NCBI GenBank assembly: GCA_029261165.1
Contig: JAJDBV010000005.1
Coordinates: 1 to 64,000 of the forward strand
DNA from: Nitrospirota bacterium
GTDB lineage: Bacteria; Nitrospirota; Nitrospiria; SBBL01; JAADHI01
Direction: 5' to 3'
Length of the DNA stretch: 64,000 nt
Positions 1 through 8,825 of this stretch are shown here, piece after piece. The notes beneath the pieces were generated by a model, which was not told the DNA's origin, made no database searches, and worked only from the letters and a program-made list of their open reading frames with translations. How positions within the stretch are numbered: the stretch's first letter is position 1; the number at the start of each line of letters is the position of its first letter. The translations under genes were made by a program, and so were the position numbers.

Positions 1-207
1 ATCGACAAACTAAGAGTTGCGTCTAAAACAATCAAACGATATGATCAGCCCAAAACCCCTTATCAAAGAGTCATGGAATCGCCCTATATCTCTCAGTCAG
101 TCAAGACAAAATTAAAAGAGCAAATGAGATCACTCAACCCCCTTGACCTGAGAAAGGGAATGGAAAGAAAACTCAAAAAAATCTTTGATCTTCTTTCCAA
201 AAAGTAA
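1..207 (+). CDS. C-terminal fragment of an integrase-type transposase
   Basis: The reading frame is open from the first base and stops at TAA 205-207, so only the last 68 residues are visible. The fragment has a basic helical tail with a YDQPKTPYQRVMES motif followed by a 'SLNPLDLRKGMERKL' segment. I recognise this as the C-terminus of IS481/ISNCY-like integrase-core (DDE) transposases, in which this tail follows the catalytic domain. The catalytic residues lie outside the window. Just downstream the string ATGAGTCAACG occurs twice (216-226 and 253-263), which may belong to the right end of the insertion sequence. Family assignment is from memory of related proteins. Confidence 0.6.
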   Translation: MDKLRVASKTIKRYDQPKTPYQRVMESPYISQSVKTKLKEQMRSLNPLDLRKGMERKLKKIFDLLSKK

Positions 208-882
208 CCTCTGTTATGAGTCAACGATCTAATCCTTCGGTAACATTTTCTAATGAGTCAACGGGCTGTTACAAAAAAGTGTTGGTAAGATGGCCTATAA
301 ATCTTCGTTGATTAGGCGGTGTAACTTCCAAATTTCCGTTCGATGATGATGTAATCAATAAATTTCAACAATCTAAGGATTTATTGATTTGTAAGATAAG
401 TCCACACCCTTGACTAGCCCCTAAAGGTGTGCAATCTTTTAAAGGAGTTCCCCTATCGCGATTGGGCTCTGCAGGGCATTTGTTTCTTTCCGTAAACGAC
501 AATCCGAAGGTTTTACTTGACTGAGATTTTGTAGCTTGATACAGTTTAGTGGTTGTCTGAGCCTTAATGAAAAGTGACACTCTTTCGCCCCCGATAAATT
601 CTAACTTATAAGAATTTTAATTTCGATTATTTGACCTGAACAGAGGACAGACCATTGATAGGTAGGATTTTGTTGGTTATTAGAGGGTGTTAGCGTGTTT
701 GTAGCAAGAGCTGTTCAAACGAAATCTACTTCAAAGGTTGGCGCGTCCATCTTTGATACTAAAGTGGGGTGCACCTCCCCGCAACCGATTTTTCCCACGA
801 CACCTCATTATATCTCGACAATTGATTCACATCAATGTGACTTGGGCTTGAGGGATGAAGTTCCTAAGAGCAGTTCTTTGCT
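208..882. other. 675-bp AT-rich intergenic stretch
   Basis: No convincing gene is seen. The first 60 bases carry the two ATGAGTCAACG copies that probably belong to the end of the preceding insertion sequence. Short open frames at 365-580 (minus) and 695-886 (plus) have no recognisable motif and no good ribosome binding site. The promoter of the LolA-like gene should lie here, but no clear box stands out. Confidence 0.5.
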
Positions 883-1689
883 GTGATCAAGAAAAAAATT
901 CTTACCGTCAGTATCTTTTTTCTCCTGCTTTCAAATATTTTTGTATCCATTGCTGAAGAGGCTCCGGCAAAACCTTCTCCCGCGCCGGAGGCCATTCTAC
1001 GCGCATCTGCGAGGCGGATGTATGCAATGGATGACCAAACCGCGAACGTAGTATTCCGGGTGGTCGGGCCGGACGGGCTTGAGAAAAAGACCCTCTTTAA
1101 GCTGTACTGGAAGAATAAATTTGCACAGGACAATCTCAATAGCAAGACACTCCTCGTAACTGAATCTCCCTCTCAAAAGAAAGGCCAGAAGTTCCTGGTC
1201 TGGGAATATGTCGAAGAGGATAAGGCCGACCTCTGGCTTTATCTTCCTGAGTTACGCCAGGTCCGGCGCGTCCAGCCGGGCCGCCATAAGCATGATGGTG
1301 AGGAAGAGTCTGATCTGCTCTTTGAAGATATGCATCAGCGTCGGGTCGAGGTTGACACGCACCGTCTTCTTCCGGAGAAAAATGTCCGAGGAGAAACCTC
1401 CTTCGTGATCGAAAACCGTTTAAAAGAAAATAAGCTCTACGGGAAGACGATCACTTATATCTCAAAAACGCAGGGAACAATAAAGAAGATTGAATACTTC
1501 TCCCATGAGGGAGATCTTCTGAAGACGCAATATATTGAATGGACACAAATTGGCCGGTTCTTTGTTTGGAAGGCCTCCCAGATCTTTAATGCCAAATTGC
1601 GCAGAAAGACGTTTATCGAGGTGAGCAACGTAAAGGTAAACGTCGGTCTTTCCGACGCCCTTTTTTCTGAAAGGGCACTTCGGCAGTAG
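883..1689 (+). CDS. Outer membrane lipoprotein-sorting protein, LolA-like
   Basis: The 268-residue protein begins at a GTG with a clear signal peptide (MIKKK, a hydrophobic stretch, cleavage near residue 25). The mature part matches the LolA-like 'outer membrane lipoprotein-sorting protein' family in which one concave beta-sheet binds acyl chains. Visible features are an 'LWLYLPELRQVRRV' segment near residue 115, a 'GEEESDLLFEDM' segment near 145, and a repeated beta-strand pattern ending in 'FIEVSNVKVNVGLSDALFS'. Such proteins act in the periplasm and often sit beside RND-type lipid exporters, but no such partner is visible here. It lies alone just upstream of tRNA-Gln. The substrate is unknown. 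Confidence 0.75.
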   Translation: MIKKKILTVSIFFLLLSNIFVSIAEEAPAKPSPAPEAILRASARRMYAMDDQTANVVFRVVGPDGLEKKTLFKLYWKNKFAQDNLNSKTLLVTESPSQKKGQKFLVWEYVEEDKADLWLYLPELRQVRRVQPGRHKHDGEEESDLLFEDMHQRRVEVDTHRLLPEKNVRGETSFVIENRLKENKLYGKTITYISKTQGTIKKIEYFSHEGDLLKTQYIEWTQIGRFFVWKASQIFNAKLRRKTFIEVSNVKVNVGLSDALFSERALRQ

Positions 1690-1726
1690 GTTTTTCCCGG
1701 ATACGGTATCTTATTGATCTGGGTGC

Positions 1727-1755
1727 TTGACACCGCCTCCTCTTTTTATTACAGT
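1727..1755 (+). promoter_or_regulatory. Sigma-70 type promoter of tRNA-Gln
   Basis: A perfect -35 box TTGACA (1727-1732) is separated by 17 bp from TACAGT (1750-1755). Transcription would start about 20 bp before the mature tRNA 5' end. Confidence 0.6.
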
Positions 1756-1782
1756 TTCACTGCTTTCATACTGATTGGTTTT

Positions 1783-1856
1783 TGGGGGATCGTCTAATGG
1801 CAGGACGGCAGATTCTGGATCTGTCTATCGAGGTTCGATCCCTCGTCCCCCAGCCA
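1783..1856 (+). tRNA. tRNA-Gln (anticodon CTG)
   Basis: The 74-nt cloverleaf folds by eye. The acceptor arm TGGGGGA pairs with TCCCCCA. The D arm is GTC...GAC. The anticodon stem GCAGA/TCTGT encloses the loop TTCTGGA with anticodon CTG. The T arm is CGAGG-TTCGATC-CCTCG, followed by the discriminator G and an encoded CCA. Its 3' half is duplicated exactly at 14113-14166, which marks it as the insertion target of an integrated element. Confidence 0.93.
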
Positions 1857-1864
1857 ATTACTTT
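1811..1864 (+). repeat. attL-like repeat (tRNA-Gln 3' half)
   Basis: First copy of a 54-bp exact direct repeat, starting in the anticodon stem of the intact tRNA-Gln and ending 8 bases after CCA. The flanking bases differ immediately outside the repeat (A before it here, G before the second copy; C versus T after it). Confidence 0.8.
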
Positions 1865-2077
1865 CTTTCTTGTTATCAATAGATTGTGAAGAGTCCTCTT
1901 CCAGGTCTTTCATCCGTTTCATCATCGACACATCCATCCCGCCGTATTTAGACCGCCACTTGTAAAAGTCGCATCACTCATCCCGTGCTGACGGCAGAGC
2001 CCCACGATAGATTCCCCGGCCTCCGCTGCTTTCAATATCCCTATGATCTGGCTCTCCGTAAATCTTGATCTCTTCAT
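1865..2077 (-). pseudogene. IS3-family OrfA remnant, frameshifted
   Basis: Reading leftward from ATG at 2077 gives MKRSRFTESQIIGILKAAEA and then a helix-turn-helix region ending 'CRQHGMSDATF'. This is the N-terminal DNA-binding half of IS3-family OrfA. After ATF the frame is lost: one T is missing compared with the expected TTTTAC run, and the continuation (YKWRSKYGGMDVS, KRMKDLEED) is in another frame. Homology fades near 1890 and no OrfB is present. A good ribosome binding site (AGGAGGAGAA) precedes the start. The remnant directly abuts the attL-like repeat, where an integrase gene would be expected. Confidence 0.75.
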
Positions 2078-2199
2078 CGTAGATTCTCCTCCTGAATACT
2101 ATATTGGAAAATTTTACTTCTGAGTACCTTTATTTTTCGGGAGGATTACCATCTGTTTGAGACCTGGGTTGATATATGGAGATCAGGAAGGTAAAAGTT

Positions 2200-3486
2200 T
2201 TAGAAGTATTCTAAAATAGATTGGTCCAACATTTTATGAAGGGTCTCTTCATCTGATAGAGCGATCTCAGAATAAAATGATGGTGCTGATTGGATGAATT
2301 GTACAAGGATCTCAGGGTCGAATCGGATTCCACTTTCCTCTTGAAGAATACGAATTACTTTCTCTAAAGGAAACGGCTCTTTATACGGACGTTTTGAAGC
2401 TAGGGCATCAAAGACATCACAAATAGTAAAAATTTTGGCAGAAATAGGGATATCGTCTCCTTTTAGCCCAACGGGATAGCCTGACCCATCGAATTTTTCA
2501 TGGTGACAGCGTACTACATCTGATCCATCTCTCAGAGAATTATCCTCCTTAATAATGTCTAATCCATGTAGTACATGCGATTGCATTGTGATAAATTCTT
2601 CCGGTGTGAGTTTCATTGGTTTTAGTAGAATGGTATCTGAGATCGCTATCTTCCCCACATCGTGTAAAAAAGCACCTTTTATTATGCCCTGAATATTTTT
2701 TCTTTTGATCCCAATAGTCTCAGCAAGACGAATAGCGTAAAGGGTAACACGGAAATTATGCTCACTGGTATCGCCGTCCCTCTTTGCTATGGCACTCCCA
2801 AGAACTTTTAGGGTTTCAATGTTAGCTCTCACGAGATTTTTTGTGTGTTGAACCAAATCCCTGTTGAGAGAGATAATAACAGGGTAGAGCACAATTGTCG
2901 TTGCAAGAATAGCAAATACAACCTCTAAGAACGATCTGCTCATTTCCCCTGTAATGTTACTCATGGTTTCTTCATCAACCTCATAGATGCCCTCAAAAAA
3001 TCCTATCTTTGTGGACGAACCTATCATAAGAGGGGTAAAAATCTGGAGATAAATACGGCTGTTAATCAGAAAGGCTTTGCGTCGCATCAGATCAGAAAGA
3101 TAGCTATCATGTTTGTGCTCGTTTATTTCATCCTCAATAGACTGATAGCCTGATTTGACAATTTCTACAACCTTTTCTTTGTCCAGGTTGTAGAGTTCTG
3201 CCACAATAAAATGACTCTTGGTCAAACGCCTCTCGACATTTATTTTAAGGGCATCTTTATCAAGGTCTGTTGGCATGTTGAGAAAAGTTGAGATTTCCTT
3301 AGAAGAAAAGGTCCTTGACTCTTTCTCGGCAAGGTTCGCCACAAAGACATCTACTTTTTTCATCGAAAGGTAGAAAATAAGTGTCCCAATTAAGAGAGAA
3401 AGAAGTCCCCAGACCAGAAATAAACGTTTAATCAATTTTCTATGAAGATGTTTATCCACGCGGTTTTGACCTACGATAGGAGTCAA
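2200..3486 (-). CDS. Membrane-anchored HD-GYP c-di-GMP phosphodiesterase
   Basis: The 428-residue protein has an N-terminal membrane helix (about 21-41), a periplasmic sensor segment of about 145 residues, a second helix (about 186-206) and a cytoplasmic HD-GYP domain. Catalytic signatures are HDVGK (275-279) and HHEKFDGSGYP (328-338), both complete, so hydrolysis of cyclic di-GMP is expected. The HD-GYP family linearises c-di-GMP to pGpG or GMP. It is transcribed divergently from the signalling operon at 3971. A frameshifted small gene lies directly upstream on the same strand and overlaps its start. Its presence is notable given the c-di-GMP riboswitch at 19.6 kb. Confidence 0.9.
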   Translation of the reverse strand: MTPIVGQNRVDKHLHRKLIKRLFLVWGLLSLLIGTLIFYLSMKKVDVFVANLAEKESRTFSSKEISTFLNMPTDLDKDALKINVERRLTKSHFIVAELYNLDKEKVVEIVKSGYQSIEDEINEHKHDSYLSDLMRRKAFLINSRIYLQIFTPLMIGSSTKIGFFEGIYEVDEETMSNITGEMSRSFLEVVFAILATTIVLYPVIISLNRDLVQHTKNLVRANIETLKVLGSAIAKRDGDTSEHNFRVTLYAIRLAETIGIKRKNIQGIIKGAFLHDVGKIAISDTILLKPMKLTPEEFITMQSHVLHGLDIIKEDNSLRDGSDVVRCHHEKFDGSGYPVGLKGDDIPISAKIFTICDVFDALASKRPYKEPFPLEKVIRILQEESGIRFDPEILVQFIQSAPSFYSEIALSDEETLHKMLDQSILEYF

Positions 3487-3810
3487 GTTTTAACCAAGCA
3501 TCCCACTCCTCGAATAGGGATTCCCGTACAACAAATGTAATACATCCATTGAGCTCTCTATCGGCAAATTGACCTTGGAACTTGAACCGTAATAGCAAAC
3601 TCGTCTCGTTTGACTTCGATGGCAGGACTTTAACCCTCCCATTCTGAAAAAGGGGAAATACACCTTTTGATTCCCCTGTATTCGCTTCCCGCCCGCCCCA
3701 AGCAAGAAGTCCTCAGTGACCTCGTTTTTTAGATCTAGGTTCATTGGACTCAATAGAGTGCTGGATTCGAGATTCAAACCCCGATGATCAGAAAGTGAGG
3801 TTTCGATCAT
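3452..3810 (-). pseudogene. Small gene of unknown function, apparently frameshifted
   Basis: Starting at ATG 3808-3810, about 37 residues (MIETSLSDH..., EVTEDFLL) read in one frame. After a G-rich tract near 3690-3705 the protein-like composition moves to another frame (AWGGREANTGESKGVFPLF, NGRVKVLPSK, then LFEEWDAWLKL), which ends at TAA 3452-3454, inside the start of the HD-GYP gene. Neither half is a convincing gene alone, and the second half has no usable start codon. This fits one gene broken by an indel, or an assembly error in the G-run. The 'NGRV...' strand pattern vaguely recalls a PilZ domain but the RxxxR motif is absent, so I do not assign a function. Confidence 0.4.
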
Positions 3811-3970
3811 TGCCCTCTATTTATCTGACCATGAGTATCTGATCGATAGATGAAAATAATTTCATCTTAAATTCAGAGCCAATTCATCTTACTCTGTTAG
3901 GCTAGCATCATAGAGGAAACAGAGAATATTCAAGTCACGCTAATGTGACGCAACCTGAGGAGGATTTATA

Positions 3971-4441
3971 ATGAATTACCCATTTCATCCAATGCTTGTC
4001 CATTTTCCGATAGCACTTTTAGTCGCGAGCGTTGTCTTTGATGTCGCTGGACAGATTTGGAAACGTGAATCATTTCGCGAAGGCGGATTCTGCTTACACC
4101 TTTTTGGGCTGATCGGAGGAGCTGCGGCTGCAGTCGCCGGTCATATGGCAGAAGAAGTTGCAGAAGAAGCCGGTATCGCCGAATCGCTTATCGAAACACA
4201 CGAAACCCTGGCCCTCACGACTTTGGGGATCTTCTTCCTCCTCTTGGTCTGGAGATTATTTTTGAGGAATCAGTTCACTAGTAAAATGGTAAGCGTCTAT
4301 TTTTTGGTTGCCACCATCGGATTAGGGACACTTGCTGCGACTGGTCATTTAGGTGGAAGCCTGGTTTTCGAACACGGTGCCGGCGTCCAAGTATCCTCTG
4401 ATGTCCAGACCTCTATTGCCAAAAGGAACGTGGAAGATTAG
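3971..4441 (+). CDS. DUF2231 integral membrane protein
   Basis: The 156-residue protein has four hydrophobic segments (about 7-25, 40-60, 82-98, 103-122) and opens with the family hallmark 'HPMLVHFPIALLVAS'. This histidine-rich start is conserved in DUF2231 (YwhB/YoaK-type) membrane proteins of unknown function, which often sit beside haem or metal-response genes. The ribosome binding site GAGGAGG is strong. It is the first gene of a five-gene operon; the response regulator begins 20 bases after its stop. By context it may be an accessory membrane sensor or a target of the two-component system. Function is not known. Confidence 0.85.
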   Translation: MNYPFHPMLVHFPIALLVASVVFDVAGQIWKRESFREGGFCLHLFGLIGGAAAAVAGHMAEEVAEEAGIAESLIETHETLALTTLGIFFLLLVWRLFLRNQFTSKMVSVYFLVATIGLGTLAATGHLGGSLVFEHGAGVQVSSDVQTSIAKRNVED

Positions 4442-4461
4442 ACTGCGGGCTGGGGGTTTTA

Positions 4462-5139
4462 ATGCGGTTGCTTCTTGTTGAAGATGACGAAAGTGTGGCA
4501 CGGTTCATCTTAAAGGGACTCAGGGAAGAGCGGTATGCCGTTGATATTGCGACGGACGGGGAAAATGGACTCTTCATGGCGGAAACCACCCCCTATGACC
4601 TTTTGATTTTAGATGTGATGCTCCCTAAGTTGGATGGACTTTCAATCTGCCGCCGTCTCCGGGCTGCCCGGAACAAAACACCGATTCTCTTGCTTACCGC
4701 ACGTGAGGCGGTTGATGATCGAGTTGCCGGGCTTGACACTGGGGCAGATGATTATTTGACGAAACCGTTTGCCTTCCCGGAGTTGCTCGCCCGTATTCGG
4801 GCCCTCCTTCGCAGGGGCGGGTCGCAACATCCAAGCATCATGAAGGTTGCCGATTTAGAACTTGATCCGGTCGCACACCGAGTCTGGAGGGGAGGGCAAG
4901 AAATAACATTGACAAATAAAGAGTATGCCTTATTAGAATATCTAATGTGGAATGAGAACCGCGTCCTTACGCGAACTGCCATCATTGACCACGTGTGGGA
5001 TATCCAGTTCGACGTCCTTACCAACATTGTCGATGTCCAAATCAAATCGTTGCGCATAAAAATGGATCGTGGGTTTCCGACCCAATTGATCTACACGGTT
5101 CGGGGAGTTGGATATGTCTTAAAGACGAAGGAGACATAG
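4462..5139 (+). CDS. OmpR/CusR-type response regulator
   Basis: The 225-residue protein has an N-terminal receiver domain with the acidic pair D8/D9, phospho-acceptor D51 in 'LLILDVMLP', and the K in 'DDYLTKPF'. A C-terminal winged-helix DNA-binding domain (about 125-222) ends in the usual 'IYTVRGVGYVL'. Such proteins bind direct repeats near promoters after phosphorylation by the cognate kinase. The kinase gene begins 3 bases after this stop, so the pair is translationally linked. The likely targets are this operon and perhaps the porin at 9415. Kinase-regulator pairs of this type often sense copper, silver or envelope stress; the ligand here is not visible. Confidence 0.93.
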   Translation: MRLLLVEDDESVARFILKGLREERYAVDIATDGENGLFMAETTPYDLLILDVMLPKLDGLSICRRLRAARNKTPILLLTAREAVDDRVAGLDTGADDYLTKPFAFPELLARIRALLRRGGSQHPSIMKVADLELDPVAHRVWRGGQEITLTNKEYALLEYLMWNENRVLTRTAIIDHVWDIQFDVLTNIVDVQIKSLRIKMDRGFPTQLIYTVRGVGYVLKTKET

Positions 5140-5142
5140 GCC

Positions 5143-6573
5143 GTGATTTCCCTCCAAAAAAGAATCCGTAGTCTGACGCTCTCTCTAATCGTCTTTCTCC
5201 TTTTTAGCTTTAGCTTTCTCATTTATTTTGGTCTTTCAACGCTGTTACACCGTTACATCGATTCCCACCTTCTTGAAATGGCTGAGAGAGAGGCCTCCCG
5301 TGTCGAAGAAGAAACCGGTGAACTAAAAGTACTTACCAGAAAGCTTGAAAATGAAGAAAACGAGAAGTTTTCCAACCTTTTTAAACGATTTCAACACGAA
5401 GAACAGGAACTTCTGGAGACAATTCGCTCCAGTGTGGTCCTGGCGACAGATGGGAAGGCCCTGTGGGTCGGCGAGGCTGCCATGCGAGTGTCACTCTCCC
5501 CAGACCATCTCCGACGCTTGATCAAAGGAGAAATCCTCTATAATACGATTCAAAATCCGACCAGACCGCCACTTCGAATGATTTCAATTCCGATCAAAAC
5601 CGATGGCAAGGTGGAGTACATTTTACAAACCCACATGTCACTACGGGCCACTACAGAAACGCTGAGGGGTCTACTCATCTTACTTGGAGGCGTATCTCTA
5701 TTGACCATCGGAGCAGCCGGGTATGGCAGTAGCTGGCTGGGGAGAGAGGTCCTTGCCCCGATTGAGACATTGAGTACGACAGCAACGAATATTTCGGGAA
5801 GTACCTTAGAAACACGCCTTGCTCTCACCGCTCCCTATAAGGAGTTTCAACATTTGGCAAAGGCTTTTAACAACATGCTTGATCGCATACAAAAAGTTTT
5901 TGAAGTACAGCGCCGGTTTGTGGCTGATGCGGCACATGAATTAAGGACCCCTTTAACCACGATGAAAGGAAACCTTGAAGTCACATTACTCAATAAACGA
6001 TCACCTGAAGAATATCGTCGGGCGATCCTCACCAACCTCGCCGAAGTTGATCGCCTAAATAGACTTACTCGCTCGCTTCTCACCCTTGCCAGGTTTGCTG
6101 GGGATTTCCCTACGACTGAGAGGAAGCAACTTGCGCCTGGCCCTTTTCTTCGTGAGTTGCTCGCTGAACTTTCTATCTTGGCAGATGATCGTGGGATCGA
6201 GTTGGTTGGGGATTTTCAGGAGACACCAAAAATTCTCGGAGATGCTGGACAGATAAAACAATTAATGATTAACCTTTTGGATAATGCCTTTCGCCATACG
6301 CCAAGCGGTGGGATGGTCAAAGTGAGATTGGTTCCTAAAGACAAACATGTTCTCATTTTTGTCGAGGATTCCGGAGCCGGGATTGATGCAGAATATCTTC
6401 CACATCTCTTTGAACGGTTCTACCGAGTAGGGAGCGCTCGTGATAGAAATTCCGGAGGGACAGGACTTGGACTGTCAATCGTTAAAGAAATCATCGAGTC
6501 TCACGGAGGAAAGATCGAAGTTGAAAGTAAATTAGGAAAGGGGACAACTTTTATTTTGATGTTACCAACATGA
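5143..6573 (+). CDS. Sensor histidine kinase, CusS/heavy-metal type layout
   Basis: The 476-residue protein starts at GTG. It has two membrane helices (about 10-32 and 176-196) around a periplasmic sensor of about 140 residues, then HAMP (about 198-250), HisKA with the phosphorylated His in 'AAHELRTPLT' (His265), and HATPase_c with 'LLDNAFRHTP' and 'GTGLGLSIV'. This is the standard arrangement of heavy-metal and envelope sensors. It is coupled to the OmpR-type regulator before it. Its last four bases overlap the start of a second kinase, so two kinases are co-translated. Confidence 0.93.
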   Translation: MISLQKRIRSLTLSLIVFLLFSFSFLIYFGLSTLLHRYIDSHLLEMAEREASRVEEETGELKVLTRKLENEENEKFSNLFKRFQHEEQELLETIRSSVVLATDGKALWVGEAAMRVSLSPDHLRRLIKGEILYNTIQNPTRPPLRMISIPIKTDGKVEYILQTHMSLRATTETLRGLLILLGGVSLLTIGAAGYGSSWLGREVLAPIETLSTTATNISGSTLETRLALTAPYKEFQHLAKAFNNMLDRIQKVFEVQRRFVADAAHELRTPLTTMKGNLEVTLLNKRSPEEYRRAILTNLAEVDRLNRLTRSLLTLARFAGDFPTTERKQLAPGPFLRELLAELSILADDRGIELVGDFQETPKILGDAGQIKQLMINLLDNAFRHTPSGGMVKVRLVPKDKHVLIFVEDSGAGIDAEYLPHLFERFYRVGSARDRNSGGTGLGLSIVKEIIESHGGKIEVESKLGKGTTFILMLPT

Positions 6574-8825
6574 AGCTTAAAAAGGATACCCGATCGATAT
6601 TAAAGGATACTTTACTCCTCTTTCTGCCGGCGGTTCTGATTGTGGGAGGCGTTATTGCCATATTCTATTCCGAAGAAGTGGAGCAGGAGATTGAACTTCA
6701 TAGGGCCGATGAAAGGCACCATATAGACCTGCACAAGAAAATGATCAGAGGGGAACTGAAATCCATTCTCTCAGATCTGAAATTTCTGTCAAAAGAGGAT
6801 GAGATCCTTGAAATCCTGATCACTGATAATGCCAAATTCCGTAAAATACTTTCAGAAGAATTCAGAATCTTCTCTGAAGAAAAAGGGATTTATGACCAGA
6901 TAAGGCTGCTTGATATTGGCGGAAAAGAAGTCCTTAGAATTAACTTCGAGGATGGAGAGTCCTATATCGTAGAAGAAGATCAATTACAGGTAAAATTGAA
7001 ACGTAGCTATTTTAAAGAAACATTCGCGCTTGGGAAAGAGGAAATATATATGTCCTCTTTTGATCTCAACATCGAGAAAGGCGAGATTGAACAACCGCCG
7101 AAACCTGTCATCCGTTTTGGCATGCCTCTTTTTGATAGCCAGGATCGAAAGCTGGGGATTATCATCCTTAATTACCTTGGTAATATTCTTCTTGAGCAAT
7201 TCCATCGGATACACTCAAATAAGCAGGAAAAATACATGCTATTGAATGCGGAGGGATTCTTTCTTGACGGTCCGATGGAGGAAGACGAATGGGCCTTTAT
7301 GTATCCTGAAAAAAATACTCGAAGATTTGAGACTAGCTATCCAGATGCTTGGCCGCAGATCTCTAATGCCGATTCGGGGCAGTTTAGGAACAGTATTGGC
7401 TTATTTACGTTTACCACAAGCTATCCTCTGCTCGAAGCGATTGAAAGGATGCAAGCCGTGGCGGCGGGGTCCACGCCCATTAAATTTGATCTGCTCAAGG
7501 CAAGGCTCAATTCTTGGAAGATTGTTTCATTTGTGCCGGAGCAGCTCCTCATCTCCGGGAGTGAGGCCTTTCTCAAGACGCTCCTCATTTTTTATCTTTT
7601 TTTCAGTGTTATCATGGCATTTGGATCTGTTTTGCTTGCAAAAGCAGCTGTCTACAAAAGGATTTCGCTTAACACCCTCATGGAAAGCGAAGCAGATCTT
7701 GCCGAAGCCCAGCGGATTGCGCAGGTTGGTAGTTGGAGATGGGATATCGGCTCAGATCTTCTGGAAATGTCTGATGAAAACCGCCGAATTTTTCAATTTG
7801 CGATGGGGAAGGTCTTCAAACAGAAAGATTTTCTCAATCGACTCCACCCGGATGACCTCCCTCGGGTTGGAGAAGCGATTCAACAAGCACGACAGGGTGA
7901 TCAGCCTTATGACATTGAATACCGTATTGTTTTGCCGGGTGGAAAAGAACGCAATATCCATTCCAAAGGGGAATTCTTTTATGACAAGGCGGGTATTCCG
8001 GTTTCTCTTAGAGGAACTGTGTCTGACATTACCAGAAGGAAACAGATTGAGGCAGAGCGGGAAAAATTGATTCAAGACCTGGAATCGAGAAATGCTGAGA
8101 TGGAGCAATTTACCTATACCGCTTCTCATGAGCTGAAATCCCCTCTTATTACAATAGGCGGATATCTCGGACTTCTAAAGAGAGATCTGGATACCGGGAA
8201 GCCCGAAAAAGCAGAATCATACATAATGCGAATTGTTGGCGGGGTAAAGACCATGAAACAATTGCTGGATGAAATGCTGGAACTCTCTCGTGGCGGCCGC
8301 CAGATCAACCCGCCAGAAGAAGTAAGCTTAAACAAACTGATTGACGAAGCGGTAGAAGTCGTCAGGGGAAGACTTACAGAAAAGGAGGTCGAGATTAAAA
8401 TCGCCCCTGCTCTCCCGATGGTAACCGTCGATGCGGTCAGGGTAAAAGAGGTGTTTATCAATCTCATGGAGAATGCGGTAAAGTTCATGGGAGACCAAGC
8501 CAAACCCCTGATAAAAATTGGAAACCGAACGGAGGATGGGGAAACCACCATATACATCAAAGATAACGGAATCGGTATTGATCCAAGCTATCATGAATAT
8601 GTATTTGGCCTCTTCAACCGTCTTGACCCACAGCTTGATGGAACCGGTATCGGTTTGTCCCTGGTCAAACGAATTATCGAAGTCCATGGCGGTCGAATCT
8701 GGATAGAGTCTGAGGGGCTGGGTTACGGAAGCACCTTTTATATGACTTTCGTCGAACAAAACAATAAAAATATTAGGAAAGAGAAAAGCGATGAAGGAGA
8801 CTCTACCCCTTGTCTTGCTCGTTGA
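6570..8825 (+). CDS. Sensor histidine kinase with large periplasmic sensor and PAS domain
   Basis: The 751-residue protein has a membrane helix (about 10-29), a long extracytoplasmic region of about 300 residues that looks like a double Cache sensor ('FRIFSEEKGIYDQIRLLD', 'YFKETFALGKEEIYMS'), and a second helix (about 340-362). A PAS_3-type domain follows (about 380-490), then HisKA with His520 in 'TASHELKSPL' and HATPase_c ('NLMENAVKF', 'GTGIGLSLV'). Kinases with this PAS-HisKA core usually phosphorylate single-domain Rcp1-type regulators, and exactly such a gene follows and overlaps by 35 bases. It starts in an ATGA overlap with the previous kinase. Confidence 0.9.
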   Translation: MKLKKDTRSILKDTLLLFLPAVLIVGGVIAIFYSEEVEQEIELHRADERHHIDLHKKMIRGELKSILSDLKFLSKEDEILEILITDNAKFRKILSEEFRIFSEEKGIYDQIRLLDIGGKEVLRINFEDGESYIVEEDQLQVKLKRSYFKETFALGKEEIYMSSFDLNIEKGEIEQPPKPVIRFGMPLFDSQDRKLGIIILNYLGNILLEQFHRIHSNKQEKYMLLNAEGFFLDGPMEEDEWAFMYPEKNTRRFETSYPDAWPQISNADSGQFRNSIGLFTFTTSYPLLEAIERMQAVAAGSTPIKFDLLKARLNSWKIVSFVPEQLLISGSEAFLKTLLIFYLFFSVIMAFGSVLLAKAAVYKRISLNTLMESEADLAEAQRIAQVGSWRWDIGSDLLEMSDENRRIFQFAMGKVFKQKDFLNRLHPDDLPRVGEAIQQARQGDQPYDIEYRIVLPGGKERNIHSKGEFFYDKAGIPVSLRGTVSDITRRKQIEAEREKLIQDLESRNAEMEQFTYTASHELKSPLITIGGYLGLLKRDLDTGKPEKAESYIMRIVGGVKTMKQLLDEMLELSRGGRQINPPEEVSLNKLIDEAVEVVRGRLTEKEVEIKIAPALPMVTVDAVRVKEVFINLMENAVKFMGDQAKPLIKIGNRTEDGETTIYIKDNGIGIDPSYHEYVFGLFNRLDPQLDGTGIGLSLVKRIIEVHGGRIWIESEGLGYGSTFYMTFVEQNNKNIRKEKSDEGDSTPCLAR

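Noticed and set aside
7246..8070. 274-codon frame on the plus strand
   Set aside because: It lies wholly inside the second kinase gene in another frame; composition is serine/arginine-rich as expected for a shadow frame.
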